Shown: in pieces, positions 43,082-53,361 of the stretch | Numbering within the stretch: position 1 is the stretch's first letter | How the letters are laid out: the number at the start of each line of letters is the position of its first letter | From: Oscillatoria sp. FACHB-1407 | GTDB lineage: Bacteria > Cyanobacteriota > Cyanobacteriia > Elainellales > Elainellaceae | Direction: 5' to 3' | Assembly (NCBI RefSeq): GCF_014697545.1 | Contig: NZ_JACJSA010000023.1 | Coordinates: 1 to 64,000, forward strand | Length of the DNA: 64,000 bases | The notes under the pieces: model-generated | Seen by the model: the letters and a program-made list of their open reading frames with translations, nothing else | The model's database searches: none | What the model was told of the DNA's origin: nothing | Translations under genes and position numbers: made by a program

Positions 43082-46000
43082 ATGAACGCGTCAATTGCGG
43101 CTAACCACTCTAGATTGCTCCCCTCCGATCTGAGCAGTCCAGACACCTGTTGTGAGGAGTCGGTCTATGCTCCCGGTTATATCCAACCCTACGGAGTGTT
43201 ATTGACCCTGGAGGAACCCCATCTCACCATTTCGCAGGTCAGTGAGAATGTGGAGCAACATTTGGGCGTTTCTGCAACCACACTGGTTGGGCAATCTTTG
43301 CAGAAACTTTTTTCTCAGGCTCAAGTCAAGCGGGTAGCTGAGTTTTTACAGCATGACAACCTGTCGTTGTGTAACCCATTTGAGCTTAAAGCACGAGTTA
43401 AAGCTTCCTCTCTCCACAAAGAATGCCCTCAGTCGAGCAATCAAGCAACAGCAGGCAAAAAGCGATCCGGTGCCGCCACACGCACCTTTCGAGGCACGCT
43501 CCATCGCACTCAAGGTGCTCTCATTCTGGAATTAGAACCTCACCTCTCCAATCAAAAAGCCAATTCCATGCAGTCTTATCATCGGCTGCAAACTGCCATT
43601 CTCAATCTTCGCAGTGCTCATCAGTTGAGTGAATTAGCTCAAATTCTGGCTAACCAGGTAAGGGCAATGACGGGATTCGATCGCGTCATGATCTATCGCT
43701 TTGAAACCGATAATCACGGAGTTGTAATCGCCGAGGAAAAAGCAGCCCATTTAGAGAGTTATTTAGGATTGCACTATCCTGCAACAGATATTCCCGTTCC
43801 GGCTCGTCAATTGTTTCTTCGCAATTGGGTGCGTCAAATTCCCGATGTCAATTACACGCCTGCTTATTTTGTCTCCTCTGACGATTCCTCTGCTCAAAAA
43901 CCACTCGATTTGAGGGATTGCGTCTTACGGGGCGTTTCTCCGTATCACATTGAATACCTCCAGAACATGGGAGTCGCGGCATCCCTGACCATCTCACTCG
44001 TGAATGACCAAAACCTGTGGGGACTGATCGCCTGCCACCACCACAGCCCCAAACTGGTGGACTACGAAACGCGCAAAACGTGTGAATTTTTGGGGCAATT
44101 TGCCTCAATTGAGTTAGTTCATCAACAGGAACGCGAGTTAGGTCTGTATCAAACCCAGGTCAAGACGATTCAAAGCAAACTTCAGCAAGCCTTTTTACGA
44201 GAACCCAACTTTATCCAACAAGTATTAACGCGCAACGCCAATGACTTGCTGAATTTGGTTCATGCTGAGGGAGTAGCGATCGCTCTAGATCAGCAACTCT
44301 CCCTCATCGGGCAAACCCCACCCCTCAAGGAGGTTCAAGATCTCCTGTGCTGGTTGCTACAACTCAATCAGCCCGAAATCTATCTCACCAATTGCTTCGC
44401 CCGACCCTATGCACCCGCACGAGCCTTTACACAAGTCGCCAGTGGCGTTTTGGCAATTTCGGTGGTGTTGCATCAAAAGTCGTATCACCTGATTTGGTTT
44501 AGACCAGAGCAGATTCAAACCGTTGATTGGGCAGGCAATCCCCACGATGCCATTACCGTTGATGAGATGGGCAACCTCCACCTCTGCCCCCGCAAATCAT
44601 TTGCTCTGTGGAAAGAAACCGTGCAGGACACGTCACTGCCCTGGCAATCGGTAGAAATTGAAGCGGCACGGATGATGCGGAACACGTTGATGTTAGCTGT
44701 GTTGGAATTTTCGCAAGCGGCACTGGAACAAGCTGCCGAACGAGCCGCGATCGCCAACCGAGCCAAGAGTCAATTTCTCGCAAAGATGAGCCACGAACTG
44801 CGAACTCCGTTGAATGCCATCCTGGGCTTTAGCCAGATGATGAACCGCAGCCCCAACACCCCTCTGGAATTTCAGGAGCATCTGAGCATTATCAACCGCA
44901 GTGGAGAACACCTGCTGGCGTTAATCAACGATGTGTTGGAGATGTCGAGAATTGAGGCTGGGCAACTTGTCCTGGTTGAGCGACCGTTTAACCTGCACCA
45001 ACTGTTGCGATCGCTGCAAGATATGTTTGCCCTCAAAGCCGCTCAAAAAGGCTTAACCCTGACCTTTGAAATCGATGTCCAGACCCCACATCATGTGTGC
45101 AGTGACGAGGCAAAACTGCGCCAGATTTTGATCAACCTGATTAGCAATGCCATCAAGTTCACGACCCAGGGCAGTGTCACAGTGCGGGTCAACACAGATG
45201 CCAGTGATGCCATGAGACCAGTCTGTACCTGTTACCCCGTACCAACTGACCCCTGTCATGCGTTCAAGCTGTCCTTAGCGATCGAAGACACCGGATGTGG
45301 CATTGATTGCCACAATTGGGACTCTATCTTTGAAGCATTTATGCAGACCGAGCAAGGTCGCCATGCTGAGGGAACTGGCTTGGGATTGTCTATCAGTCGC
45401 CAGTTTGCTCGCCTGATGGGGGGTGACATCACCGTTGAGAGTAGCCCCGGGCAAGGCTCAACCTTTACCTGTCAGATCATTCTGCATCAACCCAGCGCAA
45501 TGGAGTTTTTCGAACCAGAAGCCACTCATTTGATCGTTGGTCTGGAACCAGGACAACCTGCCTACCGCATTCTGGTGGCAGAAGACGTTTTAGAAAACCG
45601 ACAATTATTGAAGGTCTTGCTGGAACCACTTGGCTTTGAAGTTAAAACGGTTGTCAATGGCTTAGAGGCGATCGCCCAGTGGAAAACCTGGCATCCCCAT
45701 CTGATTGTGATGGACATTCAGATGCCAGACATGGACGGGTACGAAGCAACCCGACAGATTCGTGCCCAGGAGTCACCGGAACAGAAACCAACCCCCATCA
45801 TTGCGCTGACGGCTTACGCCTTTGCCGACGATCGCACTGCCAGCCTGAAAGCAGGATGCAATGAGCATATCGCCAAACCCTTTACCGAAACAGTTCTACT
45901 AGAGGCGATCGCCCATTACACCGGAGCCCGTTATCGCTATGGAGAAGAAGCACAACCTCTTCTGCTCCGAACGCAAAAAACATTGTCTCCCCAAGATTTA

Positions 46001-46192
46001 CAACAGATGCCAAGCGACTGGCTTGCCCAGGTTCATGAAGCCGCCCTTGACTTGAGAGATGAGCGGTTGCGTCAGTTAATGGCTGATATTCCTGACCCTG
46101 AACAACGGTTGAGAGAGTTGATGATGGCTCTGATCGACAACTTTCAACTGGAAGCGATCGCCACTCTGACTCAGCCCTGGGGGAAATCATGA
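43082..46192 (+). CDS. Bacteriophytochrome-type hybrid histidine kinase
   Basis: The 1036-residue protein has PAS_2 (about 20-150), GAF (175-340), PHY (350-520), HisKA with His571 (SHELRTPLN), HATPase, a receiver with Asp878 (VMDIQMP) and a helical tail. The chromophore region is of biliverdin type: Cys23/Cys24 lie just before PGYIQPYG at the N-terminus, where bacteriophytochromes attach biliverdin. The GAF position used by cyanobacterial Cph1 (YHCHL) reads YHIEYL without Cys. PATDIP and PRKSF (about 502-506), the GAF and PHY-tongue signatures, are kept. It should be a red/far-red light sensor kinase. Its stop codon overlaps the diguanylate cyclase gene start (ATGA), indicating tight coupling. 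Confidence 0.95.
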   Translation: MNASIAANHSRLLPSDLSSPDTCCEESVYAPGYIQPYGVLLTLEEPHLTISQVSENVEQHLGVSATTLVGQSLQKLFSQAQVKRVAEFLQHDNLSLCNPFELKARVKASSLHKECPQSSNQATAGKKRSGAATRTFRGTLHRTQGALILELEPHLSNQKANSMQSYHRLQTAILNLRSAHQLSELAQILANQVRAMTGFDRVMIYRFETDNHGVVIAEEKAAHLESYLGLHYPATDIPVPARQLFLRNWVRQIPDVNYTPAYFVSSDDSSAQKPLDLRDCVLRGVSPYHIEYLQNMGVAASLTISLVNDQNLWGLIACHHHSPKLVDYETRKTCEFLGQFASIELVHQQERELGLYQTQVKTIQSKLQQAFLREPNFIQQVLTRNANDLLNLVHAEGVAIALDQQLSLIGQTPPLKEVQDLLCWLLQLNQPEIYLTNCFARPYAPARAFTQVASGVLAISVVLHQKSYHLIWFRPEQIQTVDWAGNPHDAITVDEMGNLHLCPRKSFALWKETVQDTSLPWQSVEIEAARMMRNTLMLAVLEFSQAALEQAAERAAIANRAKSQFLAKMSHELRTPLNAILGFSQMMNRSPNTPLEFQEHLSIINRSGEHLLALINDVLEMSRIEAGQLVLVERPFNLHQLLRSLQDMFALKAAQKGLTLTFEIDVQTPHHVCSDEAKLRQILINLISNAIKFTTQGSVTVRVNTDASDAMRPVCTCYPVPTDPCHAFKLSLAIEDTGCGIDCHNWDSIFEAFMQTEQGRHAEGTGLGLSISRQFARLMGGDITVESSPGQGSTFTCQIILHQPSAMEFFEPEATHLIVGLEPGQPAYRILVAEDVLENRQLLKVLLEPLGFEVKTVVNGLEAIAQWKTWHPHLIVMDIQMPDMDGYEATRQIRAQESPEQKPTPIIALTAYAFADDRTASLKAGCNEHIAKPFTETVLLEAIAHYTGARYRYGEEAQPLLLRTQKTLSPQDLQQMPSDWLAQVHEAALDLRDERLRQLMADIPDPEQRLRELMMALIDNFQLEAIATLTQPWGKS

Positions 46193-47184
46193 CCAATCTA
46201 CTGAAGACGACCGCTACAACCAACATTCTGATTGTGGATGACACGCCAGACAACTTGCGATTGCTAGCTAAAATGCTGGAGTCTCAGGGGTACACCGTTC
46301 GCAAATCGCTCAACGGCAGAATGGCACTGCAAGCGGTGCATCGTGATCCGCCCGATCTGATTTTGTTGGATATCACCATGCCGGGCATGAATGGATATGA
46401 AATTTGCCAGCAATTAAAAAGCTCTGAAGCCACTGCCAGTATTCCTATCATTTTTATCAGTGCGCTCGATCGCATTGATGACAAAGTTCGAGCGTTTGAA
46501 ATGGGAGCACAGGACTACATCATCAAACCCTTTCAAGAACTGGAGGTATTGATTCGAGTTAAAAATCAACTCCTGATCCAACAGCAACGCCAACAACTCA
46601 TTGAGCAAAATCAACGGCTAGCCCAAGAAATTCAAGAGCGGCTCAAAGCTGAAGCTGAGGTCAAGCGGTTGTCTCTGACCGATGAGTTAACAGGGCTATA
46701 TAACCGTCGCGGGTTCTTTTTATTAGCAGAACAACAACTCAAAATCGCCCAACGCACTCAAACCTCTTGCTGCATTTTATTTGCCGACCTGGATGGTCTG
46801 AAGCAAATTAATGATTCTCTAGGACACGATGTGGGCGATCGCGCGATCGTTGATGCAGCCCAACTGTTAAAACATACCTTTCGAGATGCCGATATCGTTG
46901 CCCGTTTGGGTGGAGATGAATTTGTCGTTTTGATTCCGGTTTACTCAGACAATTCAAAGAACTTTCACGCCCGGATACAGACCAGTCTTGATTGCTTTAA
47001 TCAACAGAGTGCTTTGCAGAGTGCCTCTAAAAGCGATCGCCCCTATCAGTTGTCGATCAGTGTCGGTGTTCAATTTTGTGCTCCAAATCATGAGAGTTCC
47101 CTAGATGCGTTATTGGTACAAGCCGATAAGTTGATGTATGACCAGAAACGGCTCAAACATCAAATGAGCCACCCCTCAGTTTAA
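46189..47184 (+). CDS. Response regulator with GGDEF domain (diguanylate cyclase)
   Basis: The 331-residue protein has an N-terminal receiver (Asp61 in LILLDITMP, DDTPDN acid pocket), a coiled linker (about 125-165) and a GGDEF domain with the intact GGDEF motif at 241-245 and an RxxD inhibitory site (RDAD, 232-235) five residues before it. It should make cyclic di-GMP from GTP when its receiver is phosphorylated, with product feedback through the I-site. The ATG overlaps the stop codon of the phytochrome-type kinase by four bases, making that kinase the likely phosphodonor. Confidence 0.95.
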   Translation: MTNLLKTTATTNILIVDDTPDNLRLLAKMLESQGYTVRKSLNGRMALQAVHRDPPDLILLDITMPGMNGYEICQQLKSSEATASIPIIFISALDRIDDKVRAFEMGAQDYIIKPFQELEVLIRVKNQLLIQQQRQQLIEQNQRLAQEIQERLKAEAEVKRLSLTDELTGLYNRRGFFLLAEQQLKIAQRTQTSCCILFADLDGLKQINDSLGHDVGDRAIVDAAQLLKHTFRDADIVARLGGDEFVVLIPVYSDNSKNFHARIQTSLDCFNQQSALQSASKSDRPYQLSISVGVQFCAPNHESSLDALLVQADKLMYDQKRLKHQMSHPSV

Positions 47185-47283
47185 GCACTCTTTAGTTTAA
47201 GCAAGAGAGCATTCAGTCACGACAAACCACGATGGAAAAGATTAGAAACGTTTAACTAAATTTGACTCCGCCCGTCTCTGCAA

Positions 47284-49068
47284 ATGTCTGTCAAATCTAT
47301 GCTAAATCCTTCTTCAATTAATATCCTGGTGGTTGATGACACTCCTGATAATCTGCGCCTGTTAACCAAAATTTTGGAGTCTGAGCATTATACAGTGCGT
47401 AAATCGCTGACTGGCAAAATGGCATTACAGGCGGCTCGCCGTGATCCACCCAATTTAATTCTGCTGGATGTCAATATGCCAGAGATGAATGGATACGAAG
47501 TTTGTCAACAGTTAAAAGCTTCAAAAGCAACAGCCCATATTCCTGTTATTTTTGTTAGTGCGCTGGATCAAATCGTTGACAAAATTCGTGCTTTTGAAGT
47601 GGGTGGGCAAGACTATATCACTAAACCATTTCAAGAATTAGAAGTACTGGCACGAATCAAAAATCAACTCCTGATCCAACAACAACGACAACAACTGGAA
47701 CAAGAAGTTCGAGAGCGACAAATTGCAGAAGCTGAAGTTCGACGATTAAACGCCGGACTAGAAAGGCAAATTCAAGTTCGCACTTTAAAGTTAGAACAAT
47801 CATTGCGATTTGAAACTACGCTCAAACGTATTTCTGACAAAGTTCGCGACTCTTTAGATCAACATCAAATTCTACAAACAGCCGTAGAAGAATTGGCGAT
47901 CGCCCTAGAGGTCAATTGTTGCGATGCCGTGCTTTACAACCCCGATCATCAATCGTCGATGATCCGATATCAATATGTTGCTTCTGGGTTAGAAGCAAAC
48001 CAGGGGCAACTGCTTTACATGACTGATGCTCCTGAGATTTATGAGCAGTTGCAAAAACACCGATATTGTTTTGCTTTTTGCCAAATTCAACCCCTACCCA
48101 TTCGCAATCACTCCGCTACACTCGCCTGCCCCATTTTTGATGAGCGGGTAGACCAGATTGGCATCCTCGGCGATTTGTGGCTTTTCAAAGACACTGCCTC
48201 TAGCTTTAGTGAACTCGAAATTCATCTCGTGCAACAAGTTGCTAACCAATGTGCGATCGCCCTACGACAGGCAAAACTTTATGAAGCAGCACAGACGCAA
48301 GTACAGGAATTAGAACGGCTTAACCAACTCAAAGACGATTTTTTGAGTACGATTTCCCATGAACTCCGAACCCCAATCGCCAGCATGAAGATGATCCTCA
48401 AGCTGTTGACGACCGTGACGGATCAGGGGCGCAATTTATTAGAAGAAATCTCTAAATCATCACCTGACAACAAAGTGGTTCATTACTTTAAGGTCTTGCA
48501 GGAGGAGTGCGATCGCGAGTTAAACCTGGTGGAAGATCTGTTAAGTCTGCAACACATCGAGGCAGGCACCTATGCGGCTCAACCCACATCCATTAACCTG
48601 CAAGACTTAATTCCCCATCTGGTGGAACCCTTTGAAGCTCGCACACAAACTCAACAGCAAAGCCTCCAGGTTTGCGTTGACCCTGATCTCCCCAGCATCT
48701 ATCTCGACCCACGCTGCATCAACCGCATCATCACCGAACTCCTCAGCAACGCTTGCAAATACACCCCTGCTGGGGAGACGATTGCAATCTCAGCCAGTTT
48801 GGCTCACAACAACACAGTGGCTCACCTGAACCGTTGTTTACAACTCACCGTGACCAACACAGGGGTAGAAATTCCCTCAGAGGAGCTTTCTCGCATCTTT
48901 GATAAGTTCTACCGCATTCCTAACAACGATCCCTGGAAGCATGGCGGCACTGGGTTAGGCTTGGCATTAGTGAGAAAGCTGATAGAACAAATGGGCGGTG
49001 TGATCCGCGTCGAAAGTGATCCTCAGCAAACCTCGTTTATCGTCCAGTTGGGCTTGTCTATTGAGTGA
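47284..49068 (+). CDS. REC-GAF-histidine kinase
   Basis: The 594-residue protein begins with a receiver (Asp62 in LILLDVNMP) closely similar to that of the preceding cyclase (ILVVDDTPDNLRLL, KMALQAARRDPP). It then has a coiled coil, a GAF domain (about 195-340), HisKA with SHELRTPIA (His359) and a HATPase ending in GTGLGLALVRKLIEQMGG. A receiver ahead of the kinase suggests it receives a phosphoryl group and then controls its own kinase. Spaced 99 bp after the diguanylate cyclase gene, it may be the third gene of the light-response operon. No membrane helix is present. Confidence 0.93.
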   Translation: MSVKSMLNPSSINILVVDDTPDNLRLLTKILESEHYTVRKSLTGKMALQAARRDPPNLILLDVNMPEMNGYEVCQQLKASKATAHIPVIFVSALDQIVDKIRAFEVGGQDYITKPFQELEVLARIKNQLLIQQQRQQLEQEVRERQIAEAEVRRLNAGLERQIQVRTLKLEQSLRFETTLKRISDKVRDSLDQHQILQTAVEELAIALEVNCCDAVLYNPDHQSSMIRYQYVASGLEANQGQLLYMTDAPEIYEQLQKHRYCFAFCQIQPLPIRNHSATLACPIFDERVDQIGILGDLWLFKDTASSFSELEIHLVQQVANQCAIALRQAKLYEAAQTQVQELERLNQLKDDFLSTISHELRTPIASMKMILKLLTTVTDQGRNLLEEISKSSPDNKVVHYFKVLQEECDRELNLVEDLLSLQHIEAGTYAAQPTSINLQDLIPHLVEPFEARTQTQQQSLQVCVDPDLPSIYLDPRCINRIITELLSNACKYTPAGETIAISASLAHNNTVAHLNRCLQLTVTNTGVEIPSEELSRIFDKFYRIPNNDPWKHGGTGLGLALVRKLIEQMGGVIRVESDPQQTSFIVQLGLSIE

Positions 49069-49092
49069 GGTTGGTCAGACGGGTGGCAATCC

Positions 49093-49518
49093 TCATCTGC
49101 TCGACAGCGAACAAATCTGATTTGCCACGGTGTAATCGATCGAACGTTGTTCTTGCAGCACCCAGTTGGCAGGAGAGTCCAACTGGGGAGAATAGGTCAC
49201 CTCTCCCAGACGGCAATTGACAATCAACACCTGAAACTCGAATACCCCATTACACATGACGCTGTTAACATCTCCCTGGGTGAACAAAACAATAATGCGA
49301 CGTTCATCACCGTTGATCGTCAGCGTTTTAGGATTAGCGTAATAGCGGCAGTCGGTATCATCTTGAATGGGCAAGTTGTACCGACTCATCACGAAATCGT
49401 AGGTCTCTGCGTCTGGTAAGCCTGCGTGACTGGGGATAGGGGAAAGGTTAATGGCACTCCACAATCCAGCGATCGCCCCCAATATAAGATAAGGTCGCAC
49501 AAACGTTTTCCTAGACAT
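49093..49518 (-). CDS. Secreted hypothetical protein
   Basis: The 141-residue protein has a signal peptide (RPYLILGAIAGLWSAINLSPIPSHA) with cleavage before GLPDAE. The mature part has four cysteines (DCRYY, MCNGV, VNCRLG, QICSL), consistent with two disulfides in the periplasm, and beta-rich segments. I do not recognise a family. It converges on the REC-GAF kinase gene and is separated from asnS by a repeat-bearing gap. Confidence 0.75.
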   Translation of the reverse strand: MSRKTFVRPYLILGAIAGLWSAINLSPIPSHAGLPDAETYDFVMSRYNLPIQDDTDCRYYANPKTLTINGDERRIIVLFTQGDVNSVMCNGVFEFQVLIVNCRLGEVTYSPQLDSPANWVLQEQRSIDYTVANQICSLSSR

Positions 49519-49916
49519 ATCTAGACATCAGATCTCTATTCTCGATGTTTCTAAATCAAAAATCGTGACACTATCCACATTCACTGCCCCCTGAACTCCC
49601 CCAGGATTAGGGCACTTTGAATTCTGGAAGATGAACCAGAATTGGGCAGACAAACCGTATCTAGTCTGAGTTCGGGATGAAGAATAAAATCAACCTTTAA
49701 CGGAGGCAGAGATTCAATTAGCAGGATTGCTAGAATCAAGTGTACTGCGAACATCCCACGGACGTCTTGCCCTGTGAGACGCCTGGGAGAAATCGTCGAA
49801 CGAATCACTGGCACTTGTTCCTGAAGAGGTCATAACCGCTATGGTTAATGAAGAGACTTCATCAGGCTCCTGCCTAAATTGATTCTTCTCCATTTACCCC
49901 TATATTTCATTGCCCC
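49519..49916. other. 398-bp intergenic region upstream of asnS
   Basis: It includes CCCCCTGAACTCCCCCAGGA and TTAGGGCACTTTGAATTCTG (49587-49625), a relative of the CCCCTAAATCCCCCAATTC element at 36930. The rest shows no conserved gene; a 77-codon minus-strand frame has no recognisable features. The asnS promoter should lie in the last 100 bp. Confidence 0.5.
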
Positions 49917-51308
49917 ATGACCATTCGCCGCATTGCTGATTTGCTCAAAACCGGACAACCCGATGAATCTGTCAATATCCAGGGTTGGGTTCGCACCAAA
50001 CGGGAACTGAAAGAGTTCAGCTTTGTTGAAATTAATGACGGCTCATCCCTTGCCGGGTTACAGGTCGTGCTGAATCAAGACTTGCCAAATTACAGCGAGA
50101 TGGTGCGGCAACTCAACACAGGTGCTTCGGTTGAGATCGCCGGAACGCTAGTCGCCTCCCTTGGCAAAGGACAGCGGATCGAGCTTAAAGCCGAAACCGT
50201 TGTGGTCTACGGTGAGGCTGATCCTGAAACCTACCCGTTGCAAAAGAAACGACACTCTTTTGAGTTCTTGCGAACCATTGGACATTTGCGATCGCGCACC
50301 AACACATTGGGTGCCGTGTTCCGGGTTCGCAATGCCTGTGCCACAGCTATCCATCAGTTCTTTCAGGAACGGGGGTTTTTATGGGTACACACTCCACTGA
50401 TCACCGCTAGCGACTGTGAAGGAGCGGGTGAACTGTTTACCGTCACCACACTAAATCTCAAGCAAGTTCCTTTAACAGATGCCAAAGATATCGACTACAG
50501 CCAGGACTTCTTTGGTAAACCCGCCTATCTGACTGTGAGTGGTCAACTCGAAGCCGAGATCATGGCACTGGCGTTTACCAATGTCTACACCTTTGGTCCT
50601 ACATTTCGGGCTGAAAACTCCAACACCTCACGCCACCTTGCCGAGTTTTGGATGGTGGAGCCAGAGATGGCGTTTTGTGCGCTCGATGGCAACATGGATC
50701 TGGCAGAGGCGTTTTTGAAGTACGTTTTCAAATACGTGCTCGACCATTGCTCAGACGATATGGAGTTCTTCCAGCAGCGGATCGAAAGCTCAGTGCTGGA
50801 GACGGCTGAGAATATCATCAACAGCGAATTTGGGCGAATTACCTACACCGAAGCGATCGCCCTCCTGGAAAAAGCAGACCGTACCTTTGAGTATCCCGTC
50901 TCCTGGGGGTTAGACCTGCAATCCGAGCACGAACGCTATCTGGCAGAGGAACTATTTAAGAAGCCCCTCATCGTGACGGATTATCCGACAGAAATCAAAG
51001 CTTTCTATATGCGGCTCAACGACGACGAAAAGACCGTTCGAGCCATGGATGTGTTAGCCCCCCGCATTGGCGAAATCATCGGCGGTTCCCAACGGGAAGA
51101 ACGGTTGGATGTCTTGCAACGTCGCATTCGTGCCCAAAATATGCCCGAAGAAGACCTCTGGTGGTACTTAGATTTACGCCGCTATGGCACCGTCCCCCAC
51201 TCCGGCTTTGGGTTAGGCTTTGAACGGTTAGTGCAGTTCATGACCGGAATGCAAAACATTCGGGATGTCATTCCCTTTCCTCGAACACCCCTGAGTGCAG
51301 ACTTTTAG
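49917..51308 (+). CDS. asnS: Asparaginyl-tRNA synthetase
   Basis: The 463-residue class IIb synthetase has an N-terminal OB-fold ([24 protein letters not shown]), motif 2 [22 protein letters not shown] and motif 3 [15 protein letters not shown]. The [10 protein letters not shown] sequence favours Asn over Asp specificity. It charges tRNA-Asn. It is followed by a repeat region and converges on the dioxygenase-like gene. Confidence 0.97.
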   Translation: MTIRRIADLLKTGQPDESVNIQGWVRTKRELKEFSFVEINDGSSLAGLQVVLNQDLPNYSEMVRQLNTGASVEIAGTLVASLGKGQRIELKAETVVVYGEADPETYPLQKKRHSFEFLRTIGHLRSRTNTLGAVFRVRNACATAIHQFFQERGFLWVHTPLITASDCEGAGELFTVTTLNLKQVPLTDAKDIDYSQDFFGKPAYLTVSGQLEAEIMALAFTNVYTFGPTFRAENSNTSRHLAEFWMVEPEMAFCALDGNMDLAEAFLKYVFKYVLDHCSDDMEFFQQRIESSVLETAENIINSEFGRITYTEAIALLEKADRTFEYPVSWGLDLQSEHERYLAEELFKKPLIVTDYPTEIKAFYMRLNDDEKTVRAMDVLAPRIGEIIGGSQREERLDVLQRRIRAQNMPEEDLWWYLDLRRYGTVPHSGFGLGFERLVQFMTGMQNIRDVIPFPRTPLSADF

Positions 51309-51311
51309 AAA

Positions 51312-51435
51312 AGAAAGGATAAGAGCGAAAGGATAAAGGATAAAAGGGAAAGCTCGTTTTAGCCTTTGTCCTTCATCGTTTAGCCTTTAGCCTTTAATCC
51401 TTCATCCTTTAGCCTTTATTCTTTAGCCTTTCCTC
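51312..51435. repeat. Inverted pair of AT-rich heptamer arrays
   Basis: AAGAAAGGATAAGAGCGAAA and GGATAAAGGATAAAAGGGAAA (51310-51350) face TTTAGCCTTTGTCCTTCATC, GTTTAGCCTTTAGCC and TTCATCCTTTAGCC units (51358-51433). The pyrimidine arm is longer. It lies between the 3' ends of asnS and the dioxygenase-like gene, so a transcript read either way would form a long hairpin that could terminate both genes. Confidence 0.7.
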
Positions 51436-51437
51436 AA

Positions 51438-52286
51438 CTACCGCCAAAAAATGCACTGTTTCTGCCGCTCTGACAGGTTCTCAGAGATGGCGACGAGTTG
51501 CTCGTGCTCCAAAATGGAACTGCACTCTTCGGGATTCTTGGGACGCCGGGAAGTGTAGGTAAAGAACATCGCCAGTCGCTCACCCTCGACAGGCATTCTA
51601 CCCCGGTGGAAGACTGCACAGGTGTCTGTGAAGACGACTGTTCCGGCGTCTCCGGTGCAGGCAGCCCACTTCGAGGGAGGAACGGCTTTTTCAACGACAG
51701 CATCTTCAATAAAGCCGTAATTGCGTTTGAAGACCCAGGGGGGTGGGGTCATGGATTTAGGAATGTACTCGTAGGGACCGTTATTAATGCCAACGTTATT
51801 GAAATAAACGATGATTTTCGCCATGCGACGGTCTTCGATGTCGATGTGCCATTGGCGCGTGCCTTGCTGAGAGCCATCCGCTACATCGCGTCGGAAGGAC
51901 ACCCCATGGTAGGCAGCAGGCAACCCCAGATAGCTTTCGATAATATCCAGCAACCGCTCCTCTAAGCCCCAGAGAAAGAGATCGGGGTATTTCATCAATT
52001 GTTCGGGGTTGGCACGAGCATAGGCCCGGTTTTTCTTCTTTGGAATATTGAGCAGTTCCGGCAGGATGTTGTTAGCTGCCTCTAGCATCTGGGGTGTGGA
52101 GGGAATGCTAAGTGTCTCTAAAGAGGTGCGATGGGTGCCCTCTTCGCGCAAGCCCTCAACCACGGTGCGATCGCCCTCTGATAGTTGAGGCAACTGCCCG
52201 GAGTACTTCATCAGGTCAGCCCTATAAGAGACGTAATTAAAACTGGAGGCAACCTGTGAAACTTTTTTCTGTAATTTTCCAAGCAT
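51438..52286 (-). CDS. Phytanoyl-CoA dioxygenase-like (2-oxoglutarate/Fe(II)) protein
   Basis: The 282-residue protein carries the likely metal triad: an HxD motif in RQWHIDIEDRR and a distal His in VFHRGRMP, with a following Arg-rich segment typical of 2-oxoglutarate binding. The double-stranded beta-helix pattern lies at about 130-260. An oxygenation or hydroxylation reaction is likely, but the substrate is not known. It is the last gene of a three-gene minus-strand cluster after two family 2 glycosyltransferases (96 bp gap), which suggests action on a polysaccharide or its lipid carrier. Confidence 0.75.
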   Translation of the reverse strand: MLGKLQKKVSQVASSFNYVSYRADLMKYSGQLPQLSEGDRTVVEGLREEGTHRTSLETLSIPSTPQMLEAANNILPELLNIPKKKNRAYARANPEQLMKYPDLFLWGLEERLLDIIESYLGLPAAYHGVSFRRDVADGSQQGTRQWHIDIEDRRMAKIIVYFNNVGINNGPYEYIPKSMTPPPWVFKRNYGFIEDAVVEKAVPPSKWAACTGDAGTVVFTDTCAVFHRGRMPVEGERLAMFFTYTSRRPKNPEECSSILEHEQLVAISENLSERQKQCIFWR

Positions 52287-52382
52287 GAGAGTGATCCAAA
52301 GTAATGAAATTCAAAGGGTTGTGAGATGGGGGTCAGGATCCGCTATCTGACCAACTAGAATGACCAAACCGGGACAACCAGG

Positions 52383-53357
52383 CTAGGACGACCAGGCTTT
52401 GTCTAAACTGGCTTTGAGCGAATAAAAAGGGCTAATCAAACTACTGATAAAAAAGGTCATTTCGCATTCAGCGATCAGATCCGATTTCACTTTGCCCCGA
52501 TATTTAATCAGATGCAACACAATGCGGCGCAGGTTCCCACCCATAATTTTCACGGCAATAATGGGTTTTTGCCAGTTTGTAACCCCTACAACTCGCAGTT
52601 GATAGATACACAGCCCTGCTGTACGAATTAGCTTGAGCAATGATTCTCGCTCTAGCCGTTGAGGTGGAATCTGGTGATAGATGTGCATCGTGGGGCAATA
52701 CCAGATCTCCCACCCCTTGCGGTGCAAGTGCAAGGAAATCTCGAAGTCGTTGCCACCCCGACCCGTCCGTACCAGTTGCGCCGGAACGCTATCGAGCCAG
52801 GCTTGCCGCCGTACCACCAGACCTGCCCCAGCAGGAAGGCTGAGTTTTTCCGGTTCATAGCGGTTGGGTTTGGAGCCACGCTTCTTAATCGCGAAAAAGG
52901 ATTCAATCCGCTCAAAGTTTTCGGGCGGGGGGGCTTCAAACTCTCCGTGGACTTGCCCACCAAAGGCTCCAGCCTGAGGATATTCCTGACCGAATGCGTA
53001 GGAGGCCGCAACCCAATCGGGAGCAGGCAGCGTGTCATCATCCAGGAAGCCGACAAAGGTACCTCTGGCGTTTTCAACCGCACACTGGCGGGCATAGGCA
53101 AGCCCTTGCTTAGGCTCAAAGCAATAGCGCAATTCGGAACCTGACCACGATTCCTGATAGGTTTTGACGACATCAGCGGTATTGTCACTGCTGTTGTTAT
53201 CAACCACAATCACTTCCCACTTGAGGGAGGAGTCTGTCACCTGCGATCGCAGTCGGTCGAGGACTTTAGGGATGCGATCGCCCCCGTTATAGGTCGGAAT
53301 CGCCACTGTGACGTCAATCGAGGATGAATCAGGGAGAGGGGAGTCAACAACAGACAT
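52383..53357 (-). CDS. Family 2 glycosyltransferase, HpsE-like paralogue
   Basis: The 324-residue product from the ATG at 53357 has the GT-A fold of family 2: VTVAIPTYNGGDRIPKVLDRL, VVDNNSSDNTADVV and FLDDDTLPAPDW with the metal-binding DDD. A GG-N-D motif follows (RTGRGGNDFEIS). It is a close paralogue of the preceding gene. The ATG at 53357 starts four bases after that gene's stop; a GTG at 53387 would overlap it by 26 bases. It probably adds a sugar to a cell-surface polysaccharide such as hormogonium polysaccharide. Confidence 0.88.
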   Translation of the reverse strand: MSVVDSPLPDSSSIDVTVAIPTYNGGDRIPKVLDRLRSQVTDSSLKWEVIVVDNNSSDNTADVVKTYQESWSGSELRYCFEPKQGLAYARQCAVENARGTFVGFLDDDTLPAPDWVAASYAFGQEYPQAGAFGGQVHGEFEAPPPENFERIESFFAIKKRGSKPNRYEPEKLSLPAGAGLVVRRQAWLDSVPAQLVRTGRGGNDFEISLHLHRKGWEIWYCPTMHIYHQIPPQRLERESLLKLIRTAGLCIYQLRVVGVTNWQKPIIAVKIMGGNLRRIVLHLIKYRGKVKSDLIAECEMTFFISSLISPFYSLKASLDKAWSS

Positions 53358-53361
53358 AGGC

